A DNA stretch of 64,000 bases from contig JBIQHD010000008.1 of the NCBI GenBank assembly GCA_044508835.1, positions 62,001-126,000 of the forward strand. Direction: 5' to 3'. Shown one piece after another: positions 26,041-34,656 of this stretch. Each line of letters starts with the position of its first letter. Position 1 is the first letter of the stretch. Under the pieces are notes generated by a model. It saw nothing but the letters and a program-made list of their open reading frames with translations, did not search any database and was not told the DNA's origin. The translations under genes were made by a program, and so were the position numbers. The stretch is from JAKFDI01 sp044508835 (GTDB taxonomy: Bacteria; Pseudomonadota; Gammaproteobacteria; Burkholderiales; Burkholderiaceae_C).

Positions 26041-27111
26041 ATGACCGACGTACGCAAGGGCCAGGCGCCCGCCATGCTGGACCGCGCGGAGTTCGGCCGC
26101 CGCTGGCGCGAGAACTTCCACGACCCGGCGTTCGACGCCGAGGCCGAGGCCATCGCCCGCCTCGAGGAGATCGCCTGGCAGGGCTACCAGGGCAACCGCA
26201 AGTCGCCCCGCACGCGCAAGGCCGGACCGGGCTACGCCGACCCCGGCTACGACCTGTCGGTCGAGTGGATCGAGGCGAAGGAACGCATCGAGCGCGCCCA
26301 GGCCGCGTGGGGCGACCCGGCCACGCCGGCGCGCGTGCTGCTGGTGTGCGGCGCGGCGCGCAACGACGGCACCTGCCCGGGCGAGATGTCCAAGACCTTC
26401 CGCCTCGGCCAGCTCGCGCGCGAAGGGCTGGAAGAGCGCGGCATGCAGGTCGACCTGCTGGACCTGAGCCTGCTCGCCTCCGAGTACGGGCGGCGCATCC
26501 ATCCGTGCAAGGCCTGCGTGTCCACCGCCATGCCGCTGTGCCACTGGCCGTGCAGCTGCTACCCCAACCACGCGATGGGCCAGGCGCCCGACTGGATGAA
26601 CGAGATCTACGAGCGCTGGGCCGCCGCGCACGGCGTGGTGGTCGTCACGCCGACCTACTGGTACCAGGCGCCGAGCGCGCTCAAGCTGATGATCGACCGC
26701 CTGGTCTGCGCCGACGGCGGCAACCCCGACCCCACGCGCACCGGCGGCAAGGACCCGGCGAAGGCCAAGGCCATCGAGCTCGCCGGCTGGGACTACCCGC
26801 AGCACCTCGCCGGCCGCGTCTACGGCCTCGTCGTGCACGGCGACGTGGCCGGCATCGAGGGCTCGCGCCGCGACCTGTCAGACTGGCTCGACTGGATGGG
26901 CCTCGTCGACGCCGGCGCGATCGCGCGGCTGGACCGCTACATCGGCTACTACGCGCCCTATGCGACGAGCCACGAGGCGCTCGACCGCGACGAGGCCGTG
27001 CAGGAGGAGGCGCGCAACGTCGGCCGCGCCGTGGCGCATGCGGTGCACGAGCTGCGCGCCGGGCGGCTGGCGCCGGTGCAGCCGAGGCTGGCCAGGCCGC
27101 GCCTGAAGTAG
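26041..27111 (+). CDS. NAD(P)H-dependent flavodoxin-like reductase
   Basis: A 356-residue protein with a flavodoxin-fold FMN-reductase domain (about 95-330): VLLVCGAARNDGTCPGEMSKT at its start and VVVTPTYWYQAPSALKLMIDRL at the FMN-binding middle. A Cys-rich loop (HPCKACVSTAMPLCHWPCSCYP) with five Cys sits between them and may bind metal. An N-terminal extension of about 90 charged residues is not part of the usual domain. The ATG at 26041 is used; an in-frame ATG at 25996 is possible. Confidence 0.8.
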   Translation: MTDVRKGQAPAMLDRAEFGRRWRENFHDPAFDAEAEAIARLEEIAWQGYQGNRKSPRTRKAGPGYADPGYDLSVEWIEAKERIERAQAAWGDPATPARVLLVCGAARNDGTCPGEMSKTFRLGQLAREGLEERGMQVDLLDLSLLASEYGRRIHPCKACVSTAMPLCHWPCSCYPNHAMGQAPDWMNEIYERWAAAHGVVVVTPTYWYQAPSALKLMIDRLVCADGGNPDPTRTGGKDPAKAKAIELAGWDYPQHLAGRVYGLVVHGDVAGIEGSRRDLSDWLDWMGLVDAGAIARLDRYIGYYAPYATSHEALDRDEAVQEEARNVGRAVAHAVHELRAGRLAPVQPRLARPRLK

Positions 27112-27290
27112 CGCGCCGGATCCGGGCGGACCGACGCAGGCCGCATCCCGCATGGCGGATGCCGGACTCCGCCTTGCGGGAAATCCCCCGCTGGACGATC
27201 GCGCCCGAATCGATAGCCTGCGAACTGGCTTCGGGATCCGCCCGCGCGGCCCCGCCCGTCTTTCGACTCCGAACGCAAAGGAATCCCCCG

Positions 27291-28274
27291 ATGAAGACGC
27301 TGTTCGCCGCCGCCCTGGTTGCCGCCTTCGCTCTCGCCGGCCCGGCGCAGGCCCAACCCATCGTCGTCAAGTTCAGCCACGTGGTGGCCGAGCACACGCC
27401 CAAGGGGCAGGGCGCGCTCAAGTTCAAGGAACTCGCCGAGAAGAAGCTGCCCGGCAAGGTGCAGGTCCAGGTGTTCCCGAGCTCGCAGCTCTTCGGCGAC
27501 GCGAAGGAGATGGAGGCGCTGCTGCTCGGCGACGTGCAGCTCATCGCGCCTTCGCTGTCCAAGTTCGACCGCTACACCAAGAAGATCCAGATCTTCGACC
27601 TGCCCTTCCTGTTCGACGACATCGAGGCCGTCGACCGCTTCCAGAGCAGCCCCGAGGGCCAGTCGCTGCTGAACGCGATCAAGAGCAAGGGCCTGCAGGG
27701 CCTGGCCTACTGGCACAACGGCATGAAGCAGCTCTCGACCAACAAGGACAAGCTGCAGCGCCCCGAGGACGTGAAGGGCCTGAAGTTCCGCATCCAGGCC
27801 TCCGACGTGCTGGAGGCACAGTTCCGCGCCGTCGGCGCCAACCCGCAGAAAATGGCCTTCGCCGAGGTCTACCAGGCGCTGCAGACCGGCGTGGTCGACG
27901 GCCAGGAGAACACCTGGTCGAACATCTATTCGCAGAAGTTCCACGAGGTGCAGAAGAGCATCGCCAACACCAACCACGGCGTGATCGACTACATGGTCGT
28001 GACCAACGCCAAGTGGTGGGACGGCCTGCCGGCCGACGTCCGCAAGGGCTTGTCGGAAGCGATGGCCGAAGCCACCGCGTATGCCAACGGCCTGGCCAAC
28101 GAGCTGAACGAGCGCGACCGCAAGCGCATCGAAGAAGCCGGCAAGGCGAAGATCGTCACGCTCTCCAAGGACGACGTGGCCGCCTGGCGCAAGGCGATGG
28201 CGCCGGCCTGGAAGAAGTTCGAGGGCGACATCGGCAAGGACCTGATCGACGCCGCGCAGAAGGCCAACAAGTAG
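27291..28274 (+). CDS. dctP: TRAP transporter substrate-binding protein DctP
   Basis: This 327-residue periplasmic receptor of a TRAP transporter has a Sec signal peptide of about 21 residues (MKTLFAAALVAAFALAGPAQA). The conserved arginine segment KGLKFRIQASDV and the GVVDGQENTW motif are those of C4-dicarboxylate-type receptors. An AAAGGAAT ribosome binding site precedes the ATG. It is followed at once by dctQ and dctM, so the system is complete. The substrate is probably an organic acid. Confidence 0.95.
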   Translation: MKTLFAAALVAAFALAGPAQAQPIVVKFSHVVAEHTPKGQGALKFKELAEKKLPGKVQVQVFPSSQLFGDAKEMEALLLGDVQLIAPSLSKFDRYTKKIQIFDLPFLFDDIEAVDRFQSSPEGQSLLNAIKSKGLQGLAYWHNGMKQLSTNKDKLQRPEDVKGLKFRIQASDVLEAQFRAVGANPQKMAFAEVYQALQTGVVDGQENTWSNIYSQKFHEVQKSIANTNHGVIDYMVVTNAKWWDGLPADVRKGLSEAMAEATAYANGLANELNERDRKRIEEAGKAKIVTLSKDDVAAWRKAMAPAWKKFEGDIGKDLIDAAQKANK

Positions 28275-28281
28275 CCCGCCG

Positions 28282-28845
28282 GTGGCCGACACGACCGCGC
28301 CGGCGACGGGCTGGTTCGCGCGCCTCGAGGAGGGCCTGATCGCCCTCCTGATGGCGCTCATGACGCTCTTCACCTTCGCGCAGGTGGTGGCGCGCTACGC
28401 CTTCAACTACAGCTTCGTCTGGACGCTCGAGCTGGTGACCGTGCTGTTCGCCTGGCTCATCTTCATCGGCATGTCGTACGGCGTGCGCGTCGGCGCGCAC
28501 ATCGGGGTGGACGCCTTCGTCAAGCTGCTCGGGCCGCGCTCGGGGCGCGTCGCGGCCGGCATCGCCGCGGCGCTGTGCCTGGCCTATGCGCTCATCATCG
28601 CCTTCGGCGGCTGGGTCTACGTGGAGAAGATGTTCTCCGTCGGCATCGAGATGCAGGACCTGCCGGTGCCGCAGTGGGTGCCGCGCACCGTCATTCCGCT
28701 TGGCTTCGCGCTGCTGGCCTGGCGCTTCGCCGTCGTGCTGTGGGACGTGATCCGCAACCGGCAGGCGCACCTGCTCGGCGACGAGACCGAGGACGCGCTC
28801 AAGCTGCGCCAGGACGTCGAACCGCCCCCGGCCGGCCGCCCATGA
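28282..28845 (+). CDS. dctQ: TRAP transporter small permease DctQ
   Basis: The 187-residue protein starts at a GTG seven bases after dctP and has four transmembrane helices, as expected for the small TRAP subunit. The conserved WTLELVTVLFAWLIFIGMSYGVRVGAHIGVD-like region lies in the first third. It pairs with DctM in the membrane and helps dock the binding protein. Its stop overlaps the dctM start by four bases. The C-terminal 30 residues are charged and cytoplasmic. Confidence 0.93.
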   Translation: MADTTAPATGWFARLEEGLIALLMALMTLFTFAQVVARYAFNYSFVWTLELVTVLFAWLIFIGMSYGVRVGAHIGVDAFVKLLGPRSGRVAAGIAAALCLAYALIIAFGGWVYVEKMFSVGIEMQDLPVPQWVPRTVIPLGFALLAWRFAVVLWDVIRNRQAHLLGDETEDALKLRQDVEPPPAGRP

Positions 28846-30119
28846 CGACCGCCGCGCTCTTCATCCTGCTGTTCGTCTTCATGATGATCGGCATGCCGGT
28901 CGCCGTGTCGCTCGGCCTGTCCTCGGTGCTCACCATCCTGCTGTTCGGCCACGATTCGCTAGCCTCGATGTCGCTCAAGCTGTACGAGACCTCGGAGCAC
29001 TTCACGCTGCTGGCCATCCCCTTCTTCATCCTGTCGGGCGCCTTCATGACGACCGGCGGCGTGGCCAAGCGCATGATCCGCTTCGCCATCGCCTGCATCG
29101 GCCACCTGCGCGGCGGGCTGGCCATGGCCTCGGTGATGGCCTGCATGCTGTTCGCGGCGGTGTCGGGCTCGTCGCCGGCCACGGTGGTGGCCGTGGGCTC
29201 CATCGTCATCGCCGGCATGGTCAAGGCCGGCTACACGCAGACCTTCGCCTCGGGCGTGATCTGCAACGCCGGCACGCTCGGCATCCTGATCCCGCCATCC
29301 ATCGTCATGGTGGTCTACGGCGCGGCCACCGAGACCTCGGTGGGCAAGCTGTTCATGGCCGGCGTGGTGCCGGGCATCGTGCTCGGCGTGATGCTCATGC
29401 TCGCCATCTACGTGCGCGCCCGCATGGTCGACCTGCCGCGCCAGCCGCGCGCCAGCCTGCGCGAGGTGGTGGTGGCCGGGCGCGAGTCGCTGTGGGGCCT
29501 GCTGCTCATCGTCATCATCCTCGGCGGCATCTACGGCGGCATCTTCACGCCCACCGAGGCGGCGGCGGTGGCCGCGGTCTACGCCTTCGTCATCGCCGTG
29601 GCGGTGTACCGCGACATCGGCCTGAAGGACGTGCCGCGCGTGCTGGTCGACGCCGGCAAGGTGACGGTGATGCTGATGTTCATCGTCGCCAACGCGCTGC
29701 TGTTCGCGCACGTGCTCACCACCGAGCGCATTCCGCAGACGATTGCCGCGCAGATCATCGGCATGGGCATGGAGCCGTGGCAGTTCCTGATCGTGGTGAA
29801 CCTGCTGCTGCTGGTGGCGGGCATGTTCATGGAGCCCACCGGCATCATCCTGATCATGGCGCCGATCCTGTTCCCCATCGCCACGCAGCTGGGCATCGAC
29901 CCGGTGCACCTGGGGATCATCATGGTGGTGAACCTGGAGATCGGCATGGTCACGCCGCCGGTGGGGCTGAACCTCTTCGTCACCGCCGGCATCACCGGCA
30001 TGTCGATCATGCAGGTGGTGCGCGCGGCCGCGCCGTGGCTGATGGTGCTGCTCGGCTTCCTGGTGATCGTCACCTACGTGCCGCAGCTCACGCTGTTCCT
30101 GCCGGACCTGCTGTTCTGA
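28842..30119 (+). CDS. dctM: TRAP transporter large permease DctM
   Basis: This 425-residue large permease has about 12-13 hydrophobic segments of the DctM family and uses a sodium or proton gradient to import the ligand delivered by DctP. Characteristic motifs include SGSSPATVVAVGSI, LGILIPPSIVMVVYG and TPPVGLNLFV. The ATG overlaps the dctQ stop (ATGA). Its stop is directly abutted by the convergent WYL-regulator gene, with no space for a terminator. Confidence 0.95.
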   Translation: MTTAALFILLFVFMMIGMPVAVSLGLSSVLTILLFGHDSLASMSLKLYETSEHFTLLAIPFFILSGAFMTTGGVAKRMIRFAIACIGHLRGGLAMASVMACMLFAAVSGSSPATVVAVGSIVIAGMVKAGYTQTFASGVICNAGTLGILIPPSIVMVVYGAATETSVGKLFMAGVVPGIVLGVMLMLAIYVRARMVDLPRQPRASLREVVVAGRESLWGLLLIVIILGGIYGGIFTPTEAAAVAAVYAFVIAVAVYRDIGLKDVPRVLVDAGKVTVMLMFIVANALLFAHVLTTERIPQTIAAQIIGMGMEPWQFLIVVNLLLLVAGMFMEPTGIILIMAPILFPIATQLGIDPVHLGIIMVVNLEIGMVTPPVGLNLFVTAGITGMSIMQVVRAAAPWLMVLLGFLVIVTYVPQLTLFLPDLLF

Positions 30120-31106
30120 TCAGGCGTAACGCGCCGCCGCGGCGCGCAGCCGCTTCGCCAGCAGCGCGGCCAGCGCCTTGTCGCCCGCCACGGTCACGCT
30201 GTCGCCGTGGCGCAGGATGTCCATCGCCAGCTCGGTCGGGTCGCTGTAGGGCACCTGCAGCTCGTAGCGGCCATCGTCCAGCCAGCGCGCCTTCTGCTTC
30301 GGGTGCCACTCCTCGTTGGCCACCCACTGCGCCGCGTCGGCGTCGAAGTGCAGGGTGGCCCACTTCACCCGCGCGCCGGCGCCGCCGTAGATGCCGTAGC
30401 CGGCGTCGAGCTCGGCCTCCAGGTCCTTGAGCGGCACCGAGCGCGCCTTCGCGTCGAGCGCGCGCGCATCGCGGATGGCGTCGAGCGCGAAGCGGCGCAG
30501 GCCCTCGCTGGCATGGCACCAGGCGTCCAGGTACCAGGTGTTGCGGTGGTTCACCAGGCGCTGCGGCGAGACCTCGCGCTCGCTCTCGCTGCGGTCGCTG
30601 CGCTTGAAGTAGCGCAGCCACACGCGCTGGCGGCGCACCAGCGCGCTGCCCAGCAGCTCGAAGTGGCGGCTGGGCACGCGCCGGCGCGCGGCGGAGATCA
30701 CCTTCACGCGGCGCATCAGCTCGCGCGCCTGGCTCTCGTCGGCGCCGAGCATGCCCTGCAGCCTGTCCATCATCGGCGCCAGGTGGCGCGCGAGCACGCC
30801 GTCGTCGTCCAGGCCGGCGAGCAGCTGGTGCATGGTGAGCAGCGCGTGGATCTCGTTCTCGCTGAACCACAGGCCGGGCAGCTCGTGGCGCGCGCCGCGG
30901 GCCGAGGCGCCGCCCGCCTCGAAGCGGTAGCCGTTGTCGAAGCGGTCGTAGACGATGGGCGCCGCGAGCCGGTCGCGCAGGTACTGCAGGTCGCGCTTGA
31001 GGGTGGCGCGCGACACGTCGAGCTCGCCGCGCAGCGTCTCGAAGCCGATGCAGCCGCGGCTGCGCAGCAGCAGCTCGATCTTGTAGAAGCGCTCCGTCCG
31101 GTCCAT
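30120..31106 (-). CDS. WYL domain transcriptional regulator (YafY type)
   Basis: The 328-residue regulator has an N-terminal helix-turn-helix (about 3-60, with GCIGFETLRGELDVSRATLKRDLQYL) and a WYL domain (about 140-225, NTWYLDAWCHASEGLRRFALDAI) followed by a WCX-type C-terminal extension. WYL regulators often sense nucleic-acid ligands and control DNA-repair or defence genes. The ATG at 31106 is chosen as it starts the helix-turn-helix directly. It is divergent from the unknown HNH-like gene at 31261, and two identical-arm dyads in the 154-base gap are its likely operators. Confidence 0.9.
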   Translation of the reverse strand: MDRTERFYKIELLLRSRGCIGFETLRGELDVSRATLKRDLQYLRDRLAAPIVYDRFDNGYRFEAGGASARGARHELPGLWFSENEIHALLTMHQLLAGLDDDGVLARHLAPMMDRLQGMLGADESQARELMRRVKVISAARRRVPSRHFELLGSALVRRQRVWLRYFKRSDRSESEREVSPQRLVNHRNTWYLDAWCHASEGLRRFALDAIRDARALDAKARSVPLKDLEAELDAGYGIYGGAGARVKWATLHFDADAAQWVANEEWHPKQKARWLDDGRYELQVPYSDPTELAMDILRHGDSVTVAGDKALAALLAKRLRAAAARYA

Positions 31107-31128
31107 GGCGTGCCTTTCGCATGCGGCA

Positions 31129-31145
31129 GGCTCACCAGATGAGCC
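31129..31145. promoter_or_regulatory. Predicted WYL-regulator operator 1
   Basis: GGCTCACCAGATGAGCC is a perfect 6-bp inverted repeat with a 5-base spacer. Together with flanks it matches operator 2 as CAGGCTCAC-N4-TGAGCCA. It begins 23 bases upstream of the WYL regulator start, where binding would block its transcription or translation. Confidence 0.6.
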
Positions 31146-31184
31146 AGCGAACCCGAGCATACGCCAACGCGAGGAGTTTCCACA

Positions 31185-31201
31185 GGCTCACGCATTGAGC
31201 C
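31185..31201. promoter_or_regulatory. Predicted WYL-regulator operator 2
   Basis: GGCTCACGCATTGAGCC has the same 6-bp arms and 5-base spacer as operator 1, 56 bases away centre to centre. It begins 60 bases before the ATG of the divergent gene at 31261. Only the spacer differs between the two, as expected of binding sites for one dimeric regulator. Confidence 0.6.
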
Positions 31202-31260
31202 ACCCAACCGACACACTGCCTTCCATCGCGGCAATCCCGCCGCGCCGATGGAGAGCCCGC

Positions 31261-32382
31261 ATGAGCACCGAACTGTTCGCCACCACCACCCTCACCGCCC
31301 ACGAGCACATCGGCTTCGAGCTGGGCTGGGACCACGCCCACCATGGCGTGCTGCCGCCGGCGCCCTACATGCAGGAGCCCTCGGCGCTGCGCGACGGCGT
31401 GCTCGCCGGGCAGGCCGCCTTCGGCCAGCGCACGCTGCTGCCCACGCGCCACGTGCGCAAGTGGCTGCAGCTGCGACTGCAGGCCTGGCTGCGCGGGCGC
31501 AGCTTCGAGACGATGCAGGTCACGCCGCACTACCTGCAGCAGCTCGACGTGCCGCACTGCCCCGTCACGCGCCAGCACCTGTCCAGTGCCACGCTGCAGG
31601 CGAGCGATGCCTCCGTCGACCGCGTGCGCAACGACGCCGGCTATGCCGCGGGCAACCTGGCGGTGATGAGCGCGCGCGCCAACCGGGCCAAGGCGGCCTA
31701 CGGCTTCCGCGACGCGCTCGGCTTCGTGCGCCGGATCGAGGCCGGCCGGCTCGGCGAGATCGACGGCCTCACCGCCGCGCAGTGGTCGCGCGTGGCCGTG
31801 CTGTGCAGCTTCGTCGAGCCGCTGGACCATGCCGAGGCGAGCGCCCTGCCGCTGCTGGTGCTGCCGCCCAACCGGCTGCGCCTCATGAACCCGGTGCAGG
31901 CGCTGCAGGCCTACGTCAGCCGGCAGCTGCTCACGCCCGGCTGGAGCAAGCGCGCGAGCCGCATCGAGGCGCTGCTGCCGGGCAAGCCGGCGCGGCGCGC
32001 CTTCCAGACCTTCTTCCACGCGCTGCTGCCGCGCGTGCTGGAAGCCGGCCGCACCGACGATGCGCAGCGCGCCCGCTGGGCCGTCGAGGACGCCTGGCGC
32101 AACCCGCTGGTGCTGCGCCGCTGGACCGCCTTCGCCCGCCTGCTCACGCCGGCGCAGTGCGAAGCGGTGGTCGCGCGCGCCGGCGCGCGCCGGCTCGGCC
32201 CGCTGCGCGTCGAGACCCTGCCGCCGGCCCGCGCCACCGAGGGCTGGAACCTCGAATCGCGCGGCTACGTGCCGCACGCCGTGCTGATGCAGCGCCGGCC
32301 GCGCCCCGCCGCGCGCCAGCCGTCGCGCCTGCCGTCCGTGCCGCCCGTGCCGCCGATGGAGCAGCCGTCGCTCTTCCACTAG
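31261..32382 (+). CDS. HNH-like protein of unknown function with C-terminal clamp-type motif
   Basis: This 373-residue protein is not recognised as a named family. Residues about 99-145 resemble the core of HNH/endonuclease VII-like nucleases: C100-P-V-T, then SVDRVRNDAGYAAGNL (118-133) and NRAK (141-144). The classical catalytic His is not obvious, so activity is doubtful. The C-terminus ends EQPSLFH, which resembles the beta sliding-clamp binding pentapeptide (Q-x-S/D-L-F). A Pro/Arg-rich linker connects it to the body. The start at 31261 is divergent from the WYL regulator and downstream of two likely operators, which suggests a regulated DNA-repair or defence role. Confidence 0.65.
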   Translation: MSTELFATTTLTAHEHIGFELGWDHAHHGVLPPAPYMQEPSALRDGVLAGQAAFGQRTLLPTRHVRKWLQLRLQAWLRGRSFETMQVTPHYLQQLDVPHCPVTRQHLSSATLQASDASVDRVRNDAGYAAGNLAVMSARANRAKAAYGFRDALGFVRRIEAGRLGEIDGLTAAQWSRVAVLCSFVEPLDHAEASALPLLVLPPNRLRLMNPVQALQAYVSRQLLTPGWSKRASRIEALLPGKPARRAFQTFFHALLPRVLEAGRTDDAQRARWAVEDAWRNPLVLRRWTAFARLLTPAQCEAVVARAGARRLGPLRVETLPPARATEGWNLESRGYVPHAVLMQRRPRPAARQPSRLPSVPPVPPMEQPSLFH

Positions 32383-32461
32383 GCCACTAGGGCGGCCACC
32401 AGGCCGCGGTGAAGCATTTACAGCACTTCGGGCCCCGGGCCGCACGGCTTTCCGGGCCCGG

Positions 32462-32483
32462 CGGCGGCGTGCGGGCGCCGCCG
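32462..32483. terminator. Possible terminator hairpin
   Basis: A perfect 8-bp stem (CGGCGGCG TGCGGG CGCCGCCG) lies 80 bases after the HNH-like gene. A T-rich stretch (TTGCTTTTCC) follows only after about ten bases, so termination would be weak. The rest of the 193-base gap shows nothing I can assign. Confidence 0.35.
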
Positions 32484-32575
32484 TGGGTATGCGCCTTGCT
32501 TTTCCGGGGGGACGACACCTAGGCACCGGCAGGCGCGCGCACTCCCGTGCGGCCCGCGGCCGGTGCCGGCCATCC

Positions 32576-33340
32576 ATGTCCCGCCTGCCTCCCACAGTCA
32601 GCGTCAAAGTCCTCACGGTGAACACCCACAAGGGGTTCAGCTTCTTCAACCGCCGCTTCATCCTGCATGAGCTGCGCGAGGCGGTGCGCAGCGTGGGCGC
32701 CGACGTGGTGTTCCTGCAGGAGGTGCAGGGCGCGCACGAGAAGCACTCGGCCAAGTGGGCCAACTGGCCGGCCGCGCCGCACTACGAGTTCCTGGCCGAC
32801 AGCATCTGGACCGAGTTCGCCTACGGGCGCAACGCGGTCTATCCGAAGGGCCACCACGGCAACGCGGTGCTGTCGAAGTACCCGATCGTGCGCTACGACA
32901 ACCTCGACGTGTCCATCAGCGGCCCCGAGAAGCGCGGCCTGCTGCACTGCGTGCTGCAGATCCCCGGCAAGGAGATGCAGCTGCACGCCATCTGCGTGCA
33001 CCTGGGCCTGCAGGAGGCGCACCGCCGCCGCCAGCTCGACCTGATGTGCCACCGCATCGCGAGCGCGATCCCGCCCGACGCGCCGCTGGTCATCGCCGGC
33101 GACTTCAACGACTGGCGCGTCAACGCGCACTCCATCCTGCAGCGCGGCGCCGGCCTGCGCGAGGTCTTCGCGCAGGCGCACGGCCGCGCGGCGCGCACCT
33201 TCCCCGCGCGCTTCCCGGTGCTGCGGCTGGACCGCATCTACGTGCGCAACGCCGGCGTGCACCGGCCGATCGTGCTGCCGCACAAGCCGTGGTCGCACCT
33301 GTCGGACCACGCGCCGCTGGCCGCCGAGGTCACGCTGTGA
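32576..33340 (+). CDS. ybhP: Endonuclease/exonuclease/phosphatase family protein (YbhP-like)
   Basis: A 254-residue EEP-fold phosphodiesterase. The catalytic motifs LQEVQ, GDFNDWR and SDHAPLAAEV are intact. It has no signal peptide. In E. coli the homologue YbhP is encoded just before clsB and ybhN, the same order as here. Its substrate is unknown; a phospholipid or nucleotide phosphodiester is plausible. The ATG at 32576 gives MSRLPPTVSVKVLTVNTHKG. Its stop overlaps the clsB GTG start by four bases. Confidence 0.88.
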   Translation: MSRLPPTVSVKVLTVNTHKGFSFFNRRFILHELREAVRSVGADVVFLQEVQGAHEKHSAKWANWPAAPHYEFLADSIWTEFAYGRNAVYPKGHHGNAVLSKYPIVRYDNLDVSISGPEKRGLLHCVLQIPGKEMQLHAICVHLGLQEAHRRRQLDLMCHRIASAIPPDAPLVIAGDFNDWRVNAHSILQRGAGLREVFAQAHGRAARTFPARFPVLRLDRIYVRNAGVHRPIVLPHKPWSHLSDHAPLAAEVTL

Positions 33341-34656
33341 AATCGCGCTGGGTCGGCGGCAACCGCTTCCGGCTGCTCGAGAACGGCGAGGCGTTCTTCC
33401 CCGCGGTGTTCGACGCCATCGCCTCGGCGCGGCGCGAGGTGCTGCTGGAGACCTTCATCCTGTTCCAGGACAAGGTAGGCCTCGCGCTGCACGCCTGCGT
33501 GCTCGAGGCGGCCCGGCGCGGCGTGCAGGTCGACATCACCGTCGACGGCTGGGGCTCGCCCGACCTCACGCCCGACTTCATCGGCAGCCTCACCGGCGCC
33601 GGCGTGCGCTTCCACGTCTTCGACCCGACCACGCCGCTGCTGGGCATGCGCCTGAGCATGTTCCGCCGCATGCACCGCAAGATCGTGGTGGTCGACGCCG
33701 CGCGCGCGTTCGTGGGCGGCATCAACTACTCGGCCGACCACCTGCTCGATTTCGGCCCCGAGGCGAAGCAGGACTATTCGGTCGAGGTCGAGGGCCCGAT
33801 CGTCGACGAGATCCACCGCTTCGCGCGCGCCAACATCGAGCCCGCGCTGCGCCGCCAGCGCCGCTGGTTCGGCCACCGGCCGCCGCCGCGCCCGCCCGCG
33901 CCGCAGCCGCCGGCGGGCGAGGCCGAGGCGATCTTCGTCACGCGCGACAACCACGAGCACCGCACCGACATCGAGCGCCACTACCGCATCGCGCTGCGCG
34001 CCGCGCGGCGCGAGGTGATCGTGGCCAACGCCTACTTCTTCCCCGGCTACCGGCTGCTCAAGGAGATGCGCCGCGCCGCGCGCCGCGGCGTGAAGGTGAA
34101 CCTCATCCTGCAGGGCGAGCCCGACATGCCGATCGTGAAGATCGCCGCGCGCCTGCTCTACGACCACCTGCTGCGCGCCGGCGTGCGCATCTTCGAGTAC
34201 TGCGACCGGCCGCTGCACGGCAAGGTGGCGCTGGCCGACGACGAATGGGCCACCGTCGGGTCGAGCAACCTCGACCCCCTGAGCCTGTCGCTCAACCTCG
34301 AGGCCAACGTGATCATCCGCGACCGCGGCTTCAACCAGGAGCTGCGCGACCGGCTCGGCCGGCTGATGCGCGAGAGCTGCAAGGAGATCGCGCCCGAGCG
34401 CGCCCGCCGGCGCACCTGGTGGCGCCTGGCGGTGAGCTCCGTCGTCTTCCACTTCCTGCGCCGCTTCCCGGCCTGGGCGGGCTGGCTGCCGGCGCACACG
34501 CCGGCCATCGCCTCGCCGCGGCCGGCCGTCTCGCCCGACGTGGCGGCGGCCGTGGCCTCCGGCGCCAGCGACACGGCCGAGGCGCTGCGCGCCCACGCCG
34601 GCGCCGACCGCGTGGGCGAGGAGCCGCCCGGCTGCGCCTCGCCGGGCACGCCCTGA
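33337..34656 (+). CDS. clsB: Cardiolipin synthase ClsB
   Basis: The 439-residue enzyme has two HKD motifs, HRKIVVVDAARAFVGGINYS and HGKVALADDEWATVGSSNLDPLS, and no N-terminal membrane helix, as in E. coli ClsB (413 aa). It condenses phosphatidylglycerol or phosphatidylethanolamine into cardiolipin-type lipids. The GTG start overlaps the ybhP stop (GTGA). A C-terminal extension of about 60 residues, rich in Ala and Pro, goes beyond the family core. It is the second phospholipase D family gene in the window, after 24035-25654. Confidence 0.92.
   Translation: MKSRWVGGNRFRLLENGEAFFPAVFDAIASARREVLLETFILFQDKVGLALHACVLEAARRGVQVDITVDGWGSPDLTPDFIGSLTGAGVRFHVFDPTTPLLGMRLSMFRRMHRKIVVVDAARAFVGGINYSADHLLDFGPEAKQDYSVEVEGPIVDEIHRFARANIEPALRRQRRWFGHRPPPRPPAPQPPAGEAEAIFVTRDNHEHRTDIERHYRIALRAARREVIVANAYFFPGYRLLKEMRRAARRGVKVNLILQGEPDMPIVKIAARLLYDHLLRAGVRIFEYCDRPLHGKVALADDEWATVGSSNLDPLSLSLNLEANVIIRDRGFNQELRDRLGRLMRESCKEIAPERARRRTWWRLAVSSVVFHFLRRFPAWAGWLPAHTPAIASPRPAVSPDVAAAVASGASDTAEALRAHAGADRVGEEPPGCASPGTP

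Noticed and set aside
27140..27163. GCATCC...GGATGC dyad upstream of dctP as an operator
   Set aside because: Single copy, no regulator gene beside it and no recognisable promoter; too weak to claim.
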